A DNA stretch of 64,000 nucleotides, taken from positions 310,001 through 374,000 of the forward strand of contig JAMZAV010000911.1 of assembly GCA_024449915.1 (NCBI GenBank). The letters run 5' to 3'. A program made the translations under genes and the position numbers. The notes beneath the pieces are model-generated. The model was given only the letters and a program-made list of their open reading frames with translations, was not told the DNA's origin and did not search any database. Positions 1-11,153 of the stretch are shown one piece after another; position 1 is the stretch's first letter; each line of letters begins with the position of its first letter. This DNA comes from Sweltsa coloradensis. Lineage: Eukaryota; Arthropoda; Insecta; Plecoptera; Chloroperlidae.

Positions 1-39
1 TGATTCACTACAATAAATAAATAAAAATAAAATAAATAA

Positions 40-190
40 ATAAATTGTATTAGAGTCTACCCACTCAGTTATATAACTGATTTTCAGTGGGGGACAGTAA
101 ATCAAAGCGACTAAGCCAACCCTGTAAGCCCCGACGCAATCGACGAGTGAGCGATAACCAACCAAAGATCGATATTTTTAATAGGAAATA
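40..190 (+). repeat. Dispersed repeat E, copy 1
   Basis: A stretch with an internal stem (CCCACT...AGTGGG enclosing CAGTTATATAACTG) that recurs elsewhere in the window. It appears reverse-complemented at 39440-39530, in the same orientation at 47591-47735, and as a short fragment near 44400. The shared core runs through GAGTCTACCCACTCAG and CGACGCAATCGACGA. Class unknown. The 60-residue open frame across it has no recognisable protein character. Confidence 0.6.
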
Positions 191-319
191 TAGCAATCAG
201 TGGTGTGGACAGTGCGAACACCCGCGGATCAACGCCAGAATCAACAAGGCCGATTCAGAACAACTCTGAATTTATTATGTGCTTCGTTGCAAGGACGGCT
301 CCAAAGTCACCGTTTACAA

Positions 320-450
320 ACTCCTAAGACAAGAACTGATGGACTTAAGTCCAAATCAGAAGTTAAAAACTTCTGACTTTGGCGGGAATCGAGCCCTGGA
401 CCTTCTGCATTGGAAGCAGATACGCTAACCACAAGACCAACGAGCCACAC
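320..450 (-). mobile_element. tRNA-derived SINE head (tRNA-like, CCA anticodon loop)
   Basis: On the minus strand, 450 to 381 reads as a tRNA-like sequence. There is a box-A-like TGGTCTTGTGG, an anticodon stem TCTGC/GCAGA enclosing TTCCAAT, and a box-B-like GGCTCGATTCC. The acceptor ends do not pair well, and the sequence continues past the T-arm into a hairpin body (357-375, CAGAAGTT/AACTTCTG). That favours a SINE or tRNA pseudogene over a functional tRNA gene. Confidence 0.55.
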
Positions 451-551
451 AAATCGGTTGCAAAATAGAATCTTGCGAATGGTGTCCTTTGCTCGGCGTG
501 AAACTCCCATCCACCTTCTCCACGAATACCTATATGACCTATAGGAACATT

Positions 552-566
552 CCCCCCCCCCCCCCC
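552..566. repeat. Poly-C tract
   Basis: Run of about 15 C. Its length is likely unreliable. Confidence 0.6.
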
Positions 567-768
567 ATCAAACTGAACTATTACCTGGCGGACGATCCGC
601 TATCCCCCAAAATTAAACCCACCATCCACCACTTCAACCGTCTGGAGAAATCCACGACCCCGCGTTCCCATACTCATCGCAGGCACCCCCAGCAAACAGT
701 AAGATATGTTTTTTTATGACCATTAGAGGTCGGTATTTACAATCATTTCACGGACAATGTGTTCCGAT

Positions 769-770
<2 letters not shown>

Positions 771-811
<41 letters not shown>
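771..811. repeat. (GA)n microsatellite
   Basis: Roughly 20 uninterrupted AG units. No gene is visible on either side; 570-1050 otherwise holds nothing I can classify. Confidence 0.95.
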
Positions 812-814
<3 letters not shown>

Positions 815-1052
815 ATTAATATTATGAAATATTATTTGGATAAAAGATGATACCCTCACCGTATGAAAGAGCAGCACGACATTAAAAAGAGGTAAACTAA
901 AACAAAATTAAAAAAGTCATGAAAGCATGTCGGGTAGATATTAAGATATTTTGAATGGTAATCAAAAAACGTTTTCCTAGGGATGCATGCTTTAGGCCTA
1001 CATACTTATTGTTTGGACTTTTGTGATCCTCTTGTTGAGTCAAATAAACTGT

Positions 1053-1669
1053 TAAGTGCGGCGCACAATTGGCATAGCATAAGCGCAGCACAACGCAAGC
1101 GCAACATAAGCGCAACACAAGGAATGTAGGCGCGCACAATTGTCATAACGGAAGCGTGGCGTAAAGAAACTACAAGGCTGTGCAAAGTTTTAGAATGCTC
1201 GTTATCAGATGACTGCATGTCAACTTTGCGTTTGACATTTCGTCTTTGAAACCATTTGCAGTAGCCTATGATGCGGATATTGCCTAAAATACGTAATTAG
1301 CAGCTCGTCGCTAGACGTCGACTCAACTTCATACTCGATAATTACGTCGTCTTCTGTAAGTTCGTCCATGATAAATAATTTTACACTGACACAAACAACA
1401 ATAGTTGTTAATTTGATTGAACTGAAAATGGGCGTTTGTGTTGAGTCGTGTTGTTTCTGGATTCCTATTGGTCAATCATAACAGAACGTAAGCGCAAGCA
1501 TAAGTAATATAAAATATAACCATCTCTTGCGCTGTGCTTCCGCGCCTACGCTATGCATACGTGAATTGTGTGTTCAAGCAGCCAGGTGCACATGTTTATA
1601 TTTCTTGCGTTGTGCTTGCGTTGCGCTACGCTTATGCTTTGCCAATTGTAATTGTGCGCAGCACTTTAG
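1053..1669. mobile_element. Inverted-repeat MITE (GTGC-GCGCACAATT termini)
   Basis: The left arm from 1053 (AAGTGCGGCGCACAATT, then GGCATAGCATAAGCG) is matched in reverse complement by the right arm ending at 1669 (AAGTGCTGCGCACAATT, GGCAAAGCATAAGCG). The arms are about 65 bp and the unit about 617 bp. Degenerate CATAAGCGCAACG words recur inside, near 1100, 1490 and 1600. I could not fix a target-site duplication, so the superfamily is open. Confidence 0.65.
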
Positions 1670-1749
1670 AGTAGTAGTGATGAGAATTTATATGGTTTTT
1701 AATAGTAGTCAACCCCTCGCATGGGTAAACAAATCACTCAGAATCGCTG

Positions 1750-1835
1750 GTGGCGGGTATCGATCCCGCGACCTCTCGAATCAGAGCATAGCGATACCCA
1801 AGTGTACGAACTATTTCTGTCGGTAATATTAATGC
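1750..1835 (-). mobile_element. tRNA-derived SINE fragment
   Basis: The minus strand shows a T-arm-like CGGGATCGATACCCG and an upstream arm resembling the better-preserved copy at 56455-56540. Both share the GAATCAGAG region and end near CTGTCGGTA. Box B is degraded (GGATCGATACC), so this is a decayed copy. Confidence 0.45.
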
Positions 1836-1910
1836 AGGTAAGCTTACTGGAACCGAAACTAAAATTTTACTAATCCGTGAATGATAGGTTCCGGAAAGTG
1901 GCCCGTGTTA

Positions 1911-3347
1911 TTGGATGAGCGTAGCGAAGATTCCATTTCACTACACTGGAGAAAATAATCCGGAATGTTTTTCTTTCTTTCTTTCTTTTTTTTCTGTTTG
2001 TATTATTGTGTGTTTGTTAACACGATTCCGGCTAAACCGATACTCCAATTACGATGAAATTTTATGGAGGCCTTCGAAATCTCTGAACTTAGAACTGCCA
2101 CGTTTTTGAGCGCAATTGGAAAATTATTTCTCATTAAAATAGCAATTTTAAGATTTTTTTCGATTTTTACTAAATTTCTTCAGCTTATAACACCTACATG
2201 CGTTATCCGATTTTAATGATTTTTTTCACAGAACCTTAATTTTATGAATTTAGGTGTTCGTGTGAAATTTGAGCGCAATCGAAAAAATATTTCTCATGAA
2301 AATCGAAATTTTACGTTTATTTATTTTTTTAAACAATTCTTTGCCTTATAACACCTACATGCTTTATCCGATTGTAATGATTTTTTCACAGAACCTTAAT
2401 TTTATGAATCAATATATTCGTGTAAAATTTGTGCGCAATCGAATAATTATTTCTTATGAAAATTTCAATATTACGATTTTTTCCTTTTTTTAAATTACAA
2501 CTACCTACTAATTAAAAAAATTAAAAATTTAAGTTAATTTTTTATTTAATTTAATTTTAAAAAAATCTTCAACTTAGTAATGATTTTTTCACAGAACAGA
2601 AAAACCGCATAACACATGGCAGCTCAATGCACCAATTACGCTCATCCAACAACGCGGCGGGACTTAAGCGTTTTCCTATTACAAGAAGAGAACAACCTAT
2701 CACGTTGTTGCACACTACGTGAACGTAGGCCTTTTGCAAATTGGAATACTAGGAAAACGCTTAAGTCCCGCCGCGTTGTTGGATGAGCGTAATTGGTGCA
2801 TTGAGCTGCCATGTGTTATGCGGATTTTCTGTTGTTCTGTGAAAAAATCATTACTAAGTTGAATATTTTTTTGAAAATTAATTTAAATTAAATAAAAAAA
2901 TAAACTTTAATCTTTAATTTTTTTAATTAATCGTAATTTAAAAAAAGAAAAAAATCGTAAATTTTCGATTTTCATAAGAAATAATTATTCGATTGTACTC
3001 AAATTTCACACAAATATATTAATTCATAAAATTAAGGTTCTGTGAAAAAATCATTACAATCGGATAAAGCATGTAGGTGTTATAAGTCGAAGAAATTTTT
3101 AAAAAATCGAAAAAAATCGTAAAATTGCGATTTTTATGATAAATAATTTTCCGATTGTGTTTAAAAACGTGGCAGTTCTAAGTTTAGAGATTTCGAAGGC
3201 CTCCATAAAATTTCATCGCAATCGGAGTATCGGTTTAGCCGGAATCGTGCTAACAAACAGACAAAAATACAAAAAAAAAAACATTCTTGATTTTTTTCTC
3301 CAGTGTAGTGAAATGGAATCTTCGCTTCGCTAGCTACGCTCATCCAA
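1911..3347. mobile_element. Foldback element F1 (type B arms in palindrome)
   Basis: The left arm (1911-2678) and right arm (2749-3347) are reverse complements separated by a 70-bp spacer. The outer ends read TTGGATGAGCG...CGCTCATCCAA and are flanked by TA on both sides. The inner ends read GCGTTTTCCTA facing CTAGGAAAACGC. The arms hold a ~161-bp tandem core (landmarks CTTATAACACCTACATG at 2185 and 2346, and AATTTGAGCGCAATCG). The left arm has two cores and the right arm one. The right half belongs to the segment repeated at 16545. Short open frames over the arms are by-products. No transposase is present. Confidence 0.85.
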
Positions 3348-3389
3348 TAAGCAACCTTTACTTTGCGAATATATGTATATATATTTTTA

Positions 3390-4466
3390 TTGGATGAGCG
3401 TAACGAGCGAAGCGAAGATTCCATTTCACTACACTGAAGAAAAAAATCCGGAATGTTTTTTTTTCTTTCTTTCTTTTTTTTGTATTTTTGTGTTTGTTAA
3501 CACGATTCCGGCTAAACCAATACTCCAATTGCGATGAAATTTGTGGAGACCTTCGAAATCTCCGAACTTAAAACTGCCACGTTTCTGAGCGCAATCGGAA
3601 AATTGTTTCTCATAAAATCGCAATTTTACGATTTTTTCGATTTTTAAAAAATTTCTTCGACTTATAACACCTACATGCTTTATCCGATTTTAATGAATTT
3701 TTTACAGAACCTTAATTTTATGAATTAAGATATTCGTGTGAAATTTGAGCGTAATCGAAAAATTATTTTTTATGAAAATCGAAATTTTACGTTTTTTTTC
3801 TTTTTTATAATAATTCTTTGACTTATAACACATAGGGCCTACTTGCTTTACCCTATTGTAATGTTTTTTTCACAGAACCTTAATTTTATGAAATAATATA
3901 TACGTGTTAAATTTGAGCACAATCGAATAATTATTTCTTATGAAAATCGCAATTTTACGATTTTTTTCAATTTAAAAAAAAAATCTTTCGATTGTAATGT
4001 TTTTCTCACAGGACCTTTATTTTATGAATTAATATGTTCGTGTGAAATTTGAGCATAATCGAAAAATTATTTCTCATGAAAATCGCAGTTTTATGTTATT
4101 TTTCGATTTTTTAAATTTCTTCGACTTATTACATGCTTTATCCGATTTAATGATTTTTTTTACAGAACCTTAATTTTACGAATTGATATATTCGTGTGGA
4201 ATTTGAGCAAAATCGAAAAATTATTTCTCATAATAGCAATTTTTCAATTTTTTTTAATTTCTTCGACTTATAACACCGACATGCTTTATCGGTTTGTGAT
4301 GATTTTTTCACAGAACCTTAATTTTATGTATTAATATATTAGTGTGAAATTTGAGCTTATCGAAAAATTATTTCTCATGAAAATCGCAATTTTACGCTAT
4401 TTTTTGTTTTAAAAAATTACGTTCATCCAACAACGCGCCTGGAAAAGCGTTTGCGAAGCTTCCTAG
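3390..4466 (+). mobile_element. Type B unit with tandem ~150-160 bp cores
   Basis: Begins TTGGATGAGCGTAACG right after a TA, and ends AAGCGTTTGCGAAGCTTCCTAG. It lies head-to-head with the right arm of F1 across a 41-bp AT-rich spacer, giving three consecutive arms in alternating orientation. The landmark TTAATTTTATGAAT recurs near 3713, 3888, 4018, 4167 and 4320, giving four to five core copies. The core is the same as in F1. Non-coding. Confidence 0.8.
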
Positions 4467-5372
4467 TTTAAGGAATTTTTAGCTTTTGAATTTAAGCTTT
4501 ATTTTAGGTAGGGCCTAAAGATCTTAGTTATAAGTGCATTCCTAAAACTAGATTTTTTTCTGAATTTTTTTTTGTTGCATATTTTGGACTTTGTGTACCT
4601 CAAATACCTGCAATACTAGAGATATATCAAATTTCCGGGAAACCATTTTCTTTTTTAGCCGTTTTTTTGCAGATGTGTATTTTCAATCTTCTATAAAAAA
4701 GGTACCGTTTGTACCATTGGCCTGGGTAAAAATTAATAACCCCCCCCAAAAAAAAAATTCGGGGTAGGCCTATAATAATAAAAAAAACTATTGTTTACCT
4801 GAAATTAAATTACAAAGTTGAATGTACACATATTGAGGCCAGAGGGACTGAGAGGTTAAAAGGCTATTCCTTCGGAATACACCACCATAGTGAATAACTC
4901 AGTATACTTAGTAACGAGTGTATGTTACGCTGGGCTATGCTATAGCTAATATATCTCCGTATAAATGTCAGCCAGCCTGGCTGAGGAAGTATTATTGTTA
5001 CTGTCATGGATGATTCAGGGTAACAGTTCTTGACAATACAGGCTGATTTATACTCAAACTTCAGATGAATACACAGGCGATGTGGTCACAACCGGCCATC
5101 TACTCTGACTTATGGGATATTTTTACGTTACCGGCATTGAATACGTCTATACGGTGCAGTCACACACCCAAGTAGTAATTAATTTGAGTGGCATTTGCTT
5201 AATGGAATTTTGTCCATGATTATTAGTAGATCAAACCAAATCAGGAACGAATTGAGCCGGATATGTGTTAGAAAAATCAAACAATAAACTTTTAAATAAA
5301 CAATTAAGGAGAGAGACAACGCCTGTTGCTACCGCCCAAGCAAGCGGAAACCATGAGGGCTATCCAGCTATG
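4467..5372. other. No gene or classified repeat
   Basis: AT-rich, with a C8A9 tract near 4740. Present again at 18453-19407. I see no open frame or inverted repeat worth naming. Confidence 0.6.
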
Positions 5373-6071
5373 CAGCAGTTCTCAACCTGTGGGGCGCGCC
5401 CCAAAATGGGGGCGCGAAGCTGCCAAGATGGTAATTAAATATTCCAAAAATAATAATTCCAAAATAGAAAATAAAATGTTAAAAATGCAAATTTGGCTTT
5501 AAAATAAGACAATCACACATGTCCTAGGTCTACAGGTTCTCATCAATACCAAGGGCACTTACTCCCCCCGACAGCCATGGATTTGCAAAATAGTCGGTTT
5601 TCAAATTGTTTTTGTGGTTTTCTAGAGTTTCCACTACACAAAAACTATATTATTTCGGTATTGCATTCAGCCCACTCTTTTCTTATAACGAACCCAACGC
5701 ATTCTAAATAAAACTAACTTTCCAAATTTTCACCAACGGCGCTATTGTTACAGGGCTCTGACCCTAAAACCCACAGTCTTGGTCCTTTTCCCATAAAACT
5801 GCCTTTCTATTTCCACTTTGAGCACTACAGGGGGTTAAAGCATACCATGCCCCTGAAAACAAATCCTACCTACGCTCCTTCCCGATGATACATAGAGGTA
5901 TACCCATTGCTATTTTTTTTCAAAATTATTTTATTTTATTTTTTAACGTACTAATATTTTAAATTGATATTCCTAGATAAAATTAACATATTCTAATTTA
6001 AGGCAACATGGGGCGTGCTACGGACAAGGAACTGATCAAAAGGGGGGCGCGAAAAAGGTTGAGAACCACTG
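5373..6071. mobile_element. hAT-type non-autonomous element (TTCTCAACC termini)
   Basis: Termini CAGCAGTTCTCAACCTG and, reversed, CAGTGGTTCTCAACCTT, each running into GC-rich GGGGCGCG sequence. This terminus is widespread in hAT MITEs. Flanks AGCTATG (5366-5372) and AGCTATAG (6072-6079) look like a slightly decayed 8-bp target duplication. The 699-bp interior has no transposase. Second copy at 19408-20118. Confidence 0.75.
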
Positions 6072-6160
6072 AGCTATAGCATGCGGGGGTGCTCTGATAG
6101 CTCTTTGATTTGTTAGTTTCAAGTGCAAAAAGAAGACTTGTCCCACACGGTCTATATCTA

Positions 6161-6543
6161 CTAGGGAAACGCCAAAGTCGTTGTTGGACGAGTGAGTGAG
6201 CCATGTGTTGAGTACCCGGTAACATTTCTTTTTTCCCTTTACCCTTTACCTTAGGCCTCCCTTTAGCCTATCATAGGCTACAGTGGAGCATTTTGGCCTA
6301 AACTATGGCCTAAACTTTTACACAACTCCCGGACCAACAATCTACCATTAAGCAAGACCCGGCAGTCACACGGAATATTCAGTTGAAGACTGCCAACAAC
6401 AGCAACTTCCGGCACAGTGATTTCCACCAATACCCTATTATTTATACGAATACATTATCAAACTTAAATGCAAATGTTCCCGGGTCGGGTACTCACCACA
6501 TGACTCGCTCACTCGTCTAACTACGACTTTGGCGTTTCCCTAG
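6161..6543. mobile_element. 383-bp TIR element with CTAGGGAAACGCC ends
   Basis: Terminal inverted repeats of ~60 bp begin CTAGGGAAACGCCAAAGTCG and extend through GGACGAGTGAGTGAG to GTACCCGG. The flanks are TCTA on both sides, a possible 4-bp duplication. Termini are related to the inner ends of the type A/B foldback units, but here both ends point outward, as in a conventional MITE. Second copy 20206-20582. Confidence 0.75.
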
Positions 6544-6544
6544 T

Positions 6545-6610
6545 CTAGTTGGCTAAAGCGCCCTTGTAGCCGAAATGTGGGAGACGTGGGTTCAATCCCC
6601 TGGTCGGGAA
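6545..6610 (+). mobile_element. tRNA-like segment (SINE head or tRNA relic)
   Basis: Box-A-like TAGTTGGCTAAAGCG and box-B-like GGTTCAATCCC at the right spacing, followed by CTGGTCGGG. The anticodon stem is poor. It directly abuts the preceding TIR element. Confidence 0.4.
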
Positions 6611-6929
6611 AGATTTTGTAATTTCTAGATTGTATTTAAAAAATAATTAAACATGTTTTGAAATGCATATAACGCAGTGTAGTCCATCATCTGTGGCAAT
6701 AGGGCCTACTATGGTCAACATAGCTAGTACGAAATACGTGAAAATATTGCAAGGTTTACTCAATCTCCGAGCGGAATTTGGGGGTACCTTGACGTCCAAC
6801 ATTCGACAGACCTTGCATGTGCACGGCATTACACGGCCAGGCGAAAAACAAACAAAAAATATATTTTCAAATCTAAAACATTGTCGTTAAAATAATTTCT
6901 AAACATTGGAAGTCTATTTTTCAGCTTAT

Positions 6930-7154
6930 CATTTCTTGTAGGTTTAAATCGCAATGAATCTTGCTGATTTTGTTAGCAGTTCTCAATAAACTCGTACCGG
7001 ATGTCTGTTTAAAATTTCAGCGCAATCTGTTCAGCGATTCGGCTGATTTTCAACGTACACACACACACACACACACGCACGCACGCAGAAAAACAATTAG
7101 AGCCGTTTCAGTCGAATGGAAATCACTACGTTCGCTACGCTCACTCGTTCAACC
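6930..7154. mobile_element. Foldback-blueprint 3' module with (CA)n
   Basis: Contains AATTTCAGCGCAATCTG, then an AC/GC dinucleotide tract (about 7056-7086), then TCGAATGGAAATCACTACG and CGCTACGCTCACTCG. The order (AATTTCA core, acquired microsatellite, YGAAATGGAA-like segment, CGCTCAYYC terminus) is that of the type A/B outer ends with different sequence. The element start is unclear. The companion copy lies at about 20980-21200. Confidence 0.45.
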
Positions 7155-7159
7155 AGAGA

Positions 7160-9236
7160 GATTTCAATTTATGTAAAAGTATTGTATGATCTACGGTGTC
7201 AAATGCTTTTGTAAAGTAAGTAGGTATATGACATAAGTTTGAGTTTTATTATTGTAATACAGGGAGATATTGTGAGGGAAATTTGTTACCACAGACCATT
7301 TCGTTACAAACTCATGTTGGGAAGCAGCAAATGGCAATACAATCCGATACATGATGCAGATTGAACTTGGGGAAGGATCGACTAAACATACTTTAGCAAG
7401 TGTTGACAAGATAAATATTTTTATTGGTTAACGTAAAATTTTTACAATGATTAGCCTATCCTTTTTTAGTAAAGGTATCAATGTATCATTGCCCCGTAAA
7501 CAAAGCTGAAAGAGGCCACAATATTATTCAAAAATATTAATGGGAATGCCAATCTGGGCCAATAGCTTCCTAATTAGGTTTACCCCAATGCCAACGCCAT
7601 GTCATTCACATAACAGCCAAGACTATCTACACAGGGTAAGAATGCTGAACGTTTGTACAAGTACACAAATTAGGTGTCGTACTAGGAAAAAACTAAAAGA
7701 CATAGCAGCATCCATCCATGCAGCATTTAATTCGACTTCCACTGGCACTCTTTAGAGTATTTTTTTTTATAACTGACGAAACGCCAGATGTTTGTTTTAT
7801 TTATTTTATTTATTATTGGAAGGAGAGGAATGGTGGCAAGAGCGCAAGACAGAAGAAGATGGAGAGGTCTATCTTCAATGCCGACCCAACGCAGAGTATG
7901 GACGCATTCATTGATTAAACGTGTCACGAGGATGGCAGAAAAGAGCAGAGCTCCAAACACACTTGGTGACTGCCAAACTAGTAACAATAAATAAATATAA
8001 TAAAAGATAACAAAACAACATTTAATTATTTAATCATTAGCAAACCTATAAAACATGGAAATAAGGCTAAAAATATACACTTCAATGAATTATTAAAAAA
8101 ATGAATCAGTGAAAAGTTACTGTTAAATTTAAATTTCGTAATGCACAAACATGTGTCCCTTAGGGCAGATTTAAAATGTCTAATGAACAAATCTACCTTC
8201 ACTCAAAAGGAAGAGCATTCCTTTCATTACAAGTTCTGTAGTAGAATTCCCATGATAAGCTGTTGTTCGTGCAAATGGAGGCTTGAGAATTAAGCATCTG
8301 CCAAGTTCTGCTGCTGCACGACTACAGACTTGCAATCTTGCGTACGGGTGCAGATCAGTATTACCGTGTAACCATGGAGCATTCCCCATAGAAATTGAAG
8401 TTCTACTGTCTTTCTGTAACTTTCAAGCAATGGAATGTCTAAAGATGAACGTCTTGCAGTAGCACTCACTTTGAAATTTTGTCTTGGCAGCTATAAAGCG
8501 CATTGCTCCAACTTTGAATTTTTAATATCTGATGTGGGATCTCATGCTGGACAGGCGTAAAGGCGTGTTAAGGTAATGCTTGTAGTTGAGAAAATAGGAA
8601 TTTTCAATTCAACTAGTATTCCACTTGCTTGTAACATCCCTTATACCTCCGCCATTGATTGTGTGCACGATTTTTACACATAAGTGCAGCAATAATAATT
8701 GAGGTAGGTAAATACCAGGTAGGGTATGTACCCGTTTTTTTAGGAAGTGGCACTAGCATACCATAAAAAAATCACACTGAAGATCAGGGTCATCTAAATT
8801 AAACAAACAGAAACTATTGACATAATTAGCACCTCACAAATTTTAACAGTGTTTGCACTGGCCAATTTACAAAAGTTGAAATATTTCGGGGCACACTTCG
8901 TGAGATCGAGTTGATTATTGAAAAAGGTAAAAAGATTCAATAAACTCATATTCTACTGGGGATTCAGTTTGTGCAGATGCAAAATCACAATTATTGTACT
9001 AAAACAATATGCAAATATCTGTTACACTTAGACATAACATGATATGATTTGTCATGGTTTGGATGAGATTGCATTCGGCAATCATAGAGATGAATGAAAG
9101 TTCAACAGTAGAGGTTGAGGCAGCCAGGTTGATCTTTACCCCATACCAATCATGGGCAGATTGAAGTCACGTCAAAACATAATTTATGTATTTAATATTT
9201 AAAACCACTTTATTAACTTTATTTTCAACTAAGATA
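7160..9236. other. No recognisable gene
   Basis: Both strands carry scattered short open frames (for example 7727-7987 and 8180-8389, minus) that are not supported by motifs. The same open frames in the repeat at 21.2-23.2 kb are broken by indels. Nothing else was identified. Confidence 0.5.
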
Positions 9237-9487
9237 CAAAAACCAGGAGTGTCACTACAGTTTGGACATTGGGGGAGGGGGGCACAATCCAGCGTGGCAA
9301 ATCAAAAAATTCACAAGGGAAGGGGGGCTTTAGTGTCAGTGGCATATCCCGTTCAACCAATTGTGGGGAGAATGGGGGCTTGGCCCCCGGAAATTTTTTC
9401 TCCTTGATGACCAACTGAGGAAAACTAGGAAAATATTGGGGGGGGGGGAAGACGCAGATTGTGATTAAGGGGGCGCATGCCTCCCCC
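9237..9487. repeat. G-rich decayed element
   Basis: Alternating G and C runs, including GGGGGCTTGGCCCCCGGA and a G12 run at 9438-9449, resembling the subterminal parts of hAT-like MITEs. No terminal repeat or target duplication was found. Second copy about 23280-23530. Confidence 0.35.
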
Positions 9488-9683
9488 AAACCAAAGTAAC
9501 AGAACAGACACATTAGTACAGTATAATAAATGAGGCAATATGTATGCTACACAACATTTTGTTCCCATGTGCCACAAGACAAGTACCACCCTTTGATGTG
9601 TTCAACAGCTACATCATTTACAAAAATAGCGTAATTAATAATATTTTGAAATGCATACAAATGTGGAAGATTTTGTTGTCGGC

Positions 9684-9689
9684 TTTAAT
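9684..9689 (-). promoter_or_regulatory. Candidate poly(A) signal ATTAAA
   Basis: Minus-strand ATTAAA about 125 bases downstream of the stop codon of the ataxin-10-like exon, at a plausible distance. The word is common in AT-rich DNA, so support is weak. Confidence 0.25.
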
Positions 9690-9810
9690 AAATTGGTTTA
9701 GAAACTTTTAGCTCACTTCAATTTCAATGTAAAGTATAAAATCTGGTCATGCCAATGATGTAGAAAGTAGATCATGAAGTCGGGAGGCTTACTCTGTATT
9801 CACGAGGATT

Positions 9811-10000
9811 CTACCTTTCCAGACGAACAATGCCGATCTTACTCTCTCCGTCATCACTAAGTGGGAGTCCCATCTCTTGCAGAGTTGCAGAGATGACAGT
9901 CCCACAGCGGTTTAAAAGCTGCAAAAACTGCCTGGTTTTCTTCGTTACCCTCGCACAAGTTCCAAACAGCCATTTCCACCCACTGAATAATCACTGGAGT
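9811..10000 (-). pseudogene. Ataxin-10-like C-terminal (last) exon, one frameshift
   Basis: The minus strand from 10000 reads P-V-I-I-Q-W, then WNLCEGNEENQ, then, after a one-base shift in a T run (GCAGCTTTTAAACCGC near 9915), NRCGTV, LQEMG and DDGESKIGI, with a TAG stop at 9811-9813. Known family pattern: the ataxin-10 C-terminal ARM-like domain ends W-x3-A-x-R-N-L-x-E-x-N-x2-N-Q, followed by a short L-x3-G...G-E-K tail at the same spacing. A CAG acceptor (10001-10003) precedes the exon. I see no upstream exon in the window. The second copy (23851-24037) lacks this T insertion but has other indels, so a sequence error rather than a true pseudogene is possible. A CTAGG-ended repeat begins 22 bp upstream in the presumed intron. 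Homology is inferred from memory of the family pattern, not a search. Confidence 0.55.
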
Positions 10001-10021
10001 CTGATGTTAAGGATGATACTA

Positions 10022-11145
10022 CTAGGAAAACGCCAAAGGGCGTTGATAAGACGAGCAATCGAGCTATATTTCATGCTGCATTTGACTTGATTGTGTTTAA
10101 ATTTAAAAGGCAGATAATTTCACATACTCTCAATTAAACAAAGTCTTAAACCCCGTTAACATCTTATTTATTTTAAAATCTATCATATTCAGTTATTAAA
10201 AATCTGATTTATAGGGGATCTCACCAAAGAACGCAGATACTCTCGCCACAAGTAGTAGTGGTGGGGGTAGTATGAATGTGTGGCAAAAGGAATGTCATAT
10301 TTGTGTGTGTAAGAGAAATGTGTGTAGCCAACACAAGCAGTTGTTAATTGTAATTGGGATAAAAATATCAAAGCCTATCTTTGATTTTTTGGTTGTATGT
10401 ATGTATTTATTAGCATCCAAACTGATCAATTTTACAATCGATATGGGATTTGTCATTACAATACAATTTAATAGTTTATAACAAAAACAGTGTTTCATTA
10501 CTTACAAATATATACTACCAAAGGTACCAATTTGATATAAAAGACAAGACAAGAAAATATATGCAAGAAATATAAACATTAAAATAAATTAAAAACAGGT
10601 GATTATGAGTGTAATACGAAAGGCTTATGAATAGTGTAACATGCTGGAATGTAAATTGTAAGATGCAAATAAAATAAATAAAATACAAATGAGAAAACCT
10701 CAAGAAATCCACAGATGTCCACTAGCATGGTGTAATTTTTAACTCACAACAAAATGGTGCGGGTAAACCGGGGTCTTGACAGAGCTCCAGCCATCGGAGG
10801 ATTTTTTCGCTGTAGGTGGATAAACATTTGGGGTATGCATTTTTTTTGCATTTTGTCCCACATTTTTAGCGTGGGGTTGGTAGACGTCCATGGCCTGGGT
10901 GATATGCCCAACTAGCGGGTGGAATCGTGTCTAGCTTGATTGGTGTTTCTTCTACTTAAATATGCCGGTCTCTGTCATGGTTTGCTCGTCAATGGTGTCC
11001 CAGCTGTAGGGTTTGGTTTGGTGGTAGGGTAAATTATCACAAATTTGTGTGTGTGCATCGAACAGACAACAGACAAACATTGTCACAACGAAGGCCCGAT
11101 CGACTTGAGTTGTAAGACTACGTTCACTGCACTCACTCGTCTAAT
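10022..11145. mobile_element. Foldback-blueprint element D
   Basis: Begins CTAGGAAAACGCCAAAGG then CGTTGATAAGACGAG, and ends ACTACGTTCACTGCACTCACT then CGTCTAAT. Just inside the right end is CGAACAGACAACAGACAAAC, the GACA-type tract seen at the outer ends of types A and B. Boundaries are inferred from end motifs only. It sits directly upstream of the ataxin-10-like exon. Interior non-coding. Second copy about 24060-25198. Confidence 0.5.
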
Positions 11146-11153
11146 TATTATTA

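Noticed and set aside
381..450. Functional tRNA-Trp gene
   Set aside because: The CCA anticodon position fits, but box A deviates, the acceptor stem does not pair, and the T-arm runs into a SINE-like hairpin body.
1911..4466. CRISPR array
   Set aside because: The repeats are ~160 bp, diverged, arranged in inverted arms and embedded in eukaryotic mobile-element ends; there are no unique spacers and no cas genes.
7727..7994. Small genes with open frames on both strands
   Set aside because: Both strands being open in low-complexity sequence carries no information, and the second copy breaks them with indels.
8180..8389. Possible exon on the minus strand
   Set aside because: No recognisable motif. 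The frame shifts between the two copies, and flanking splice signals are not convincing.
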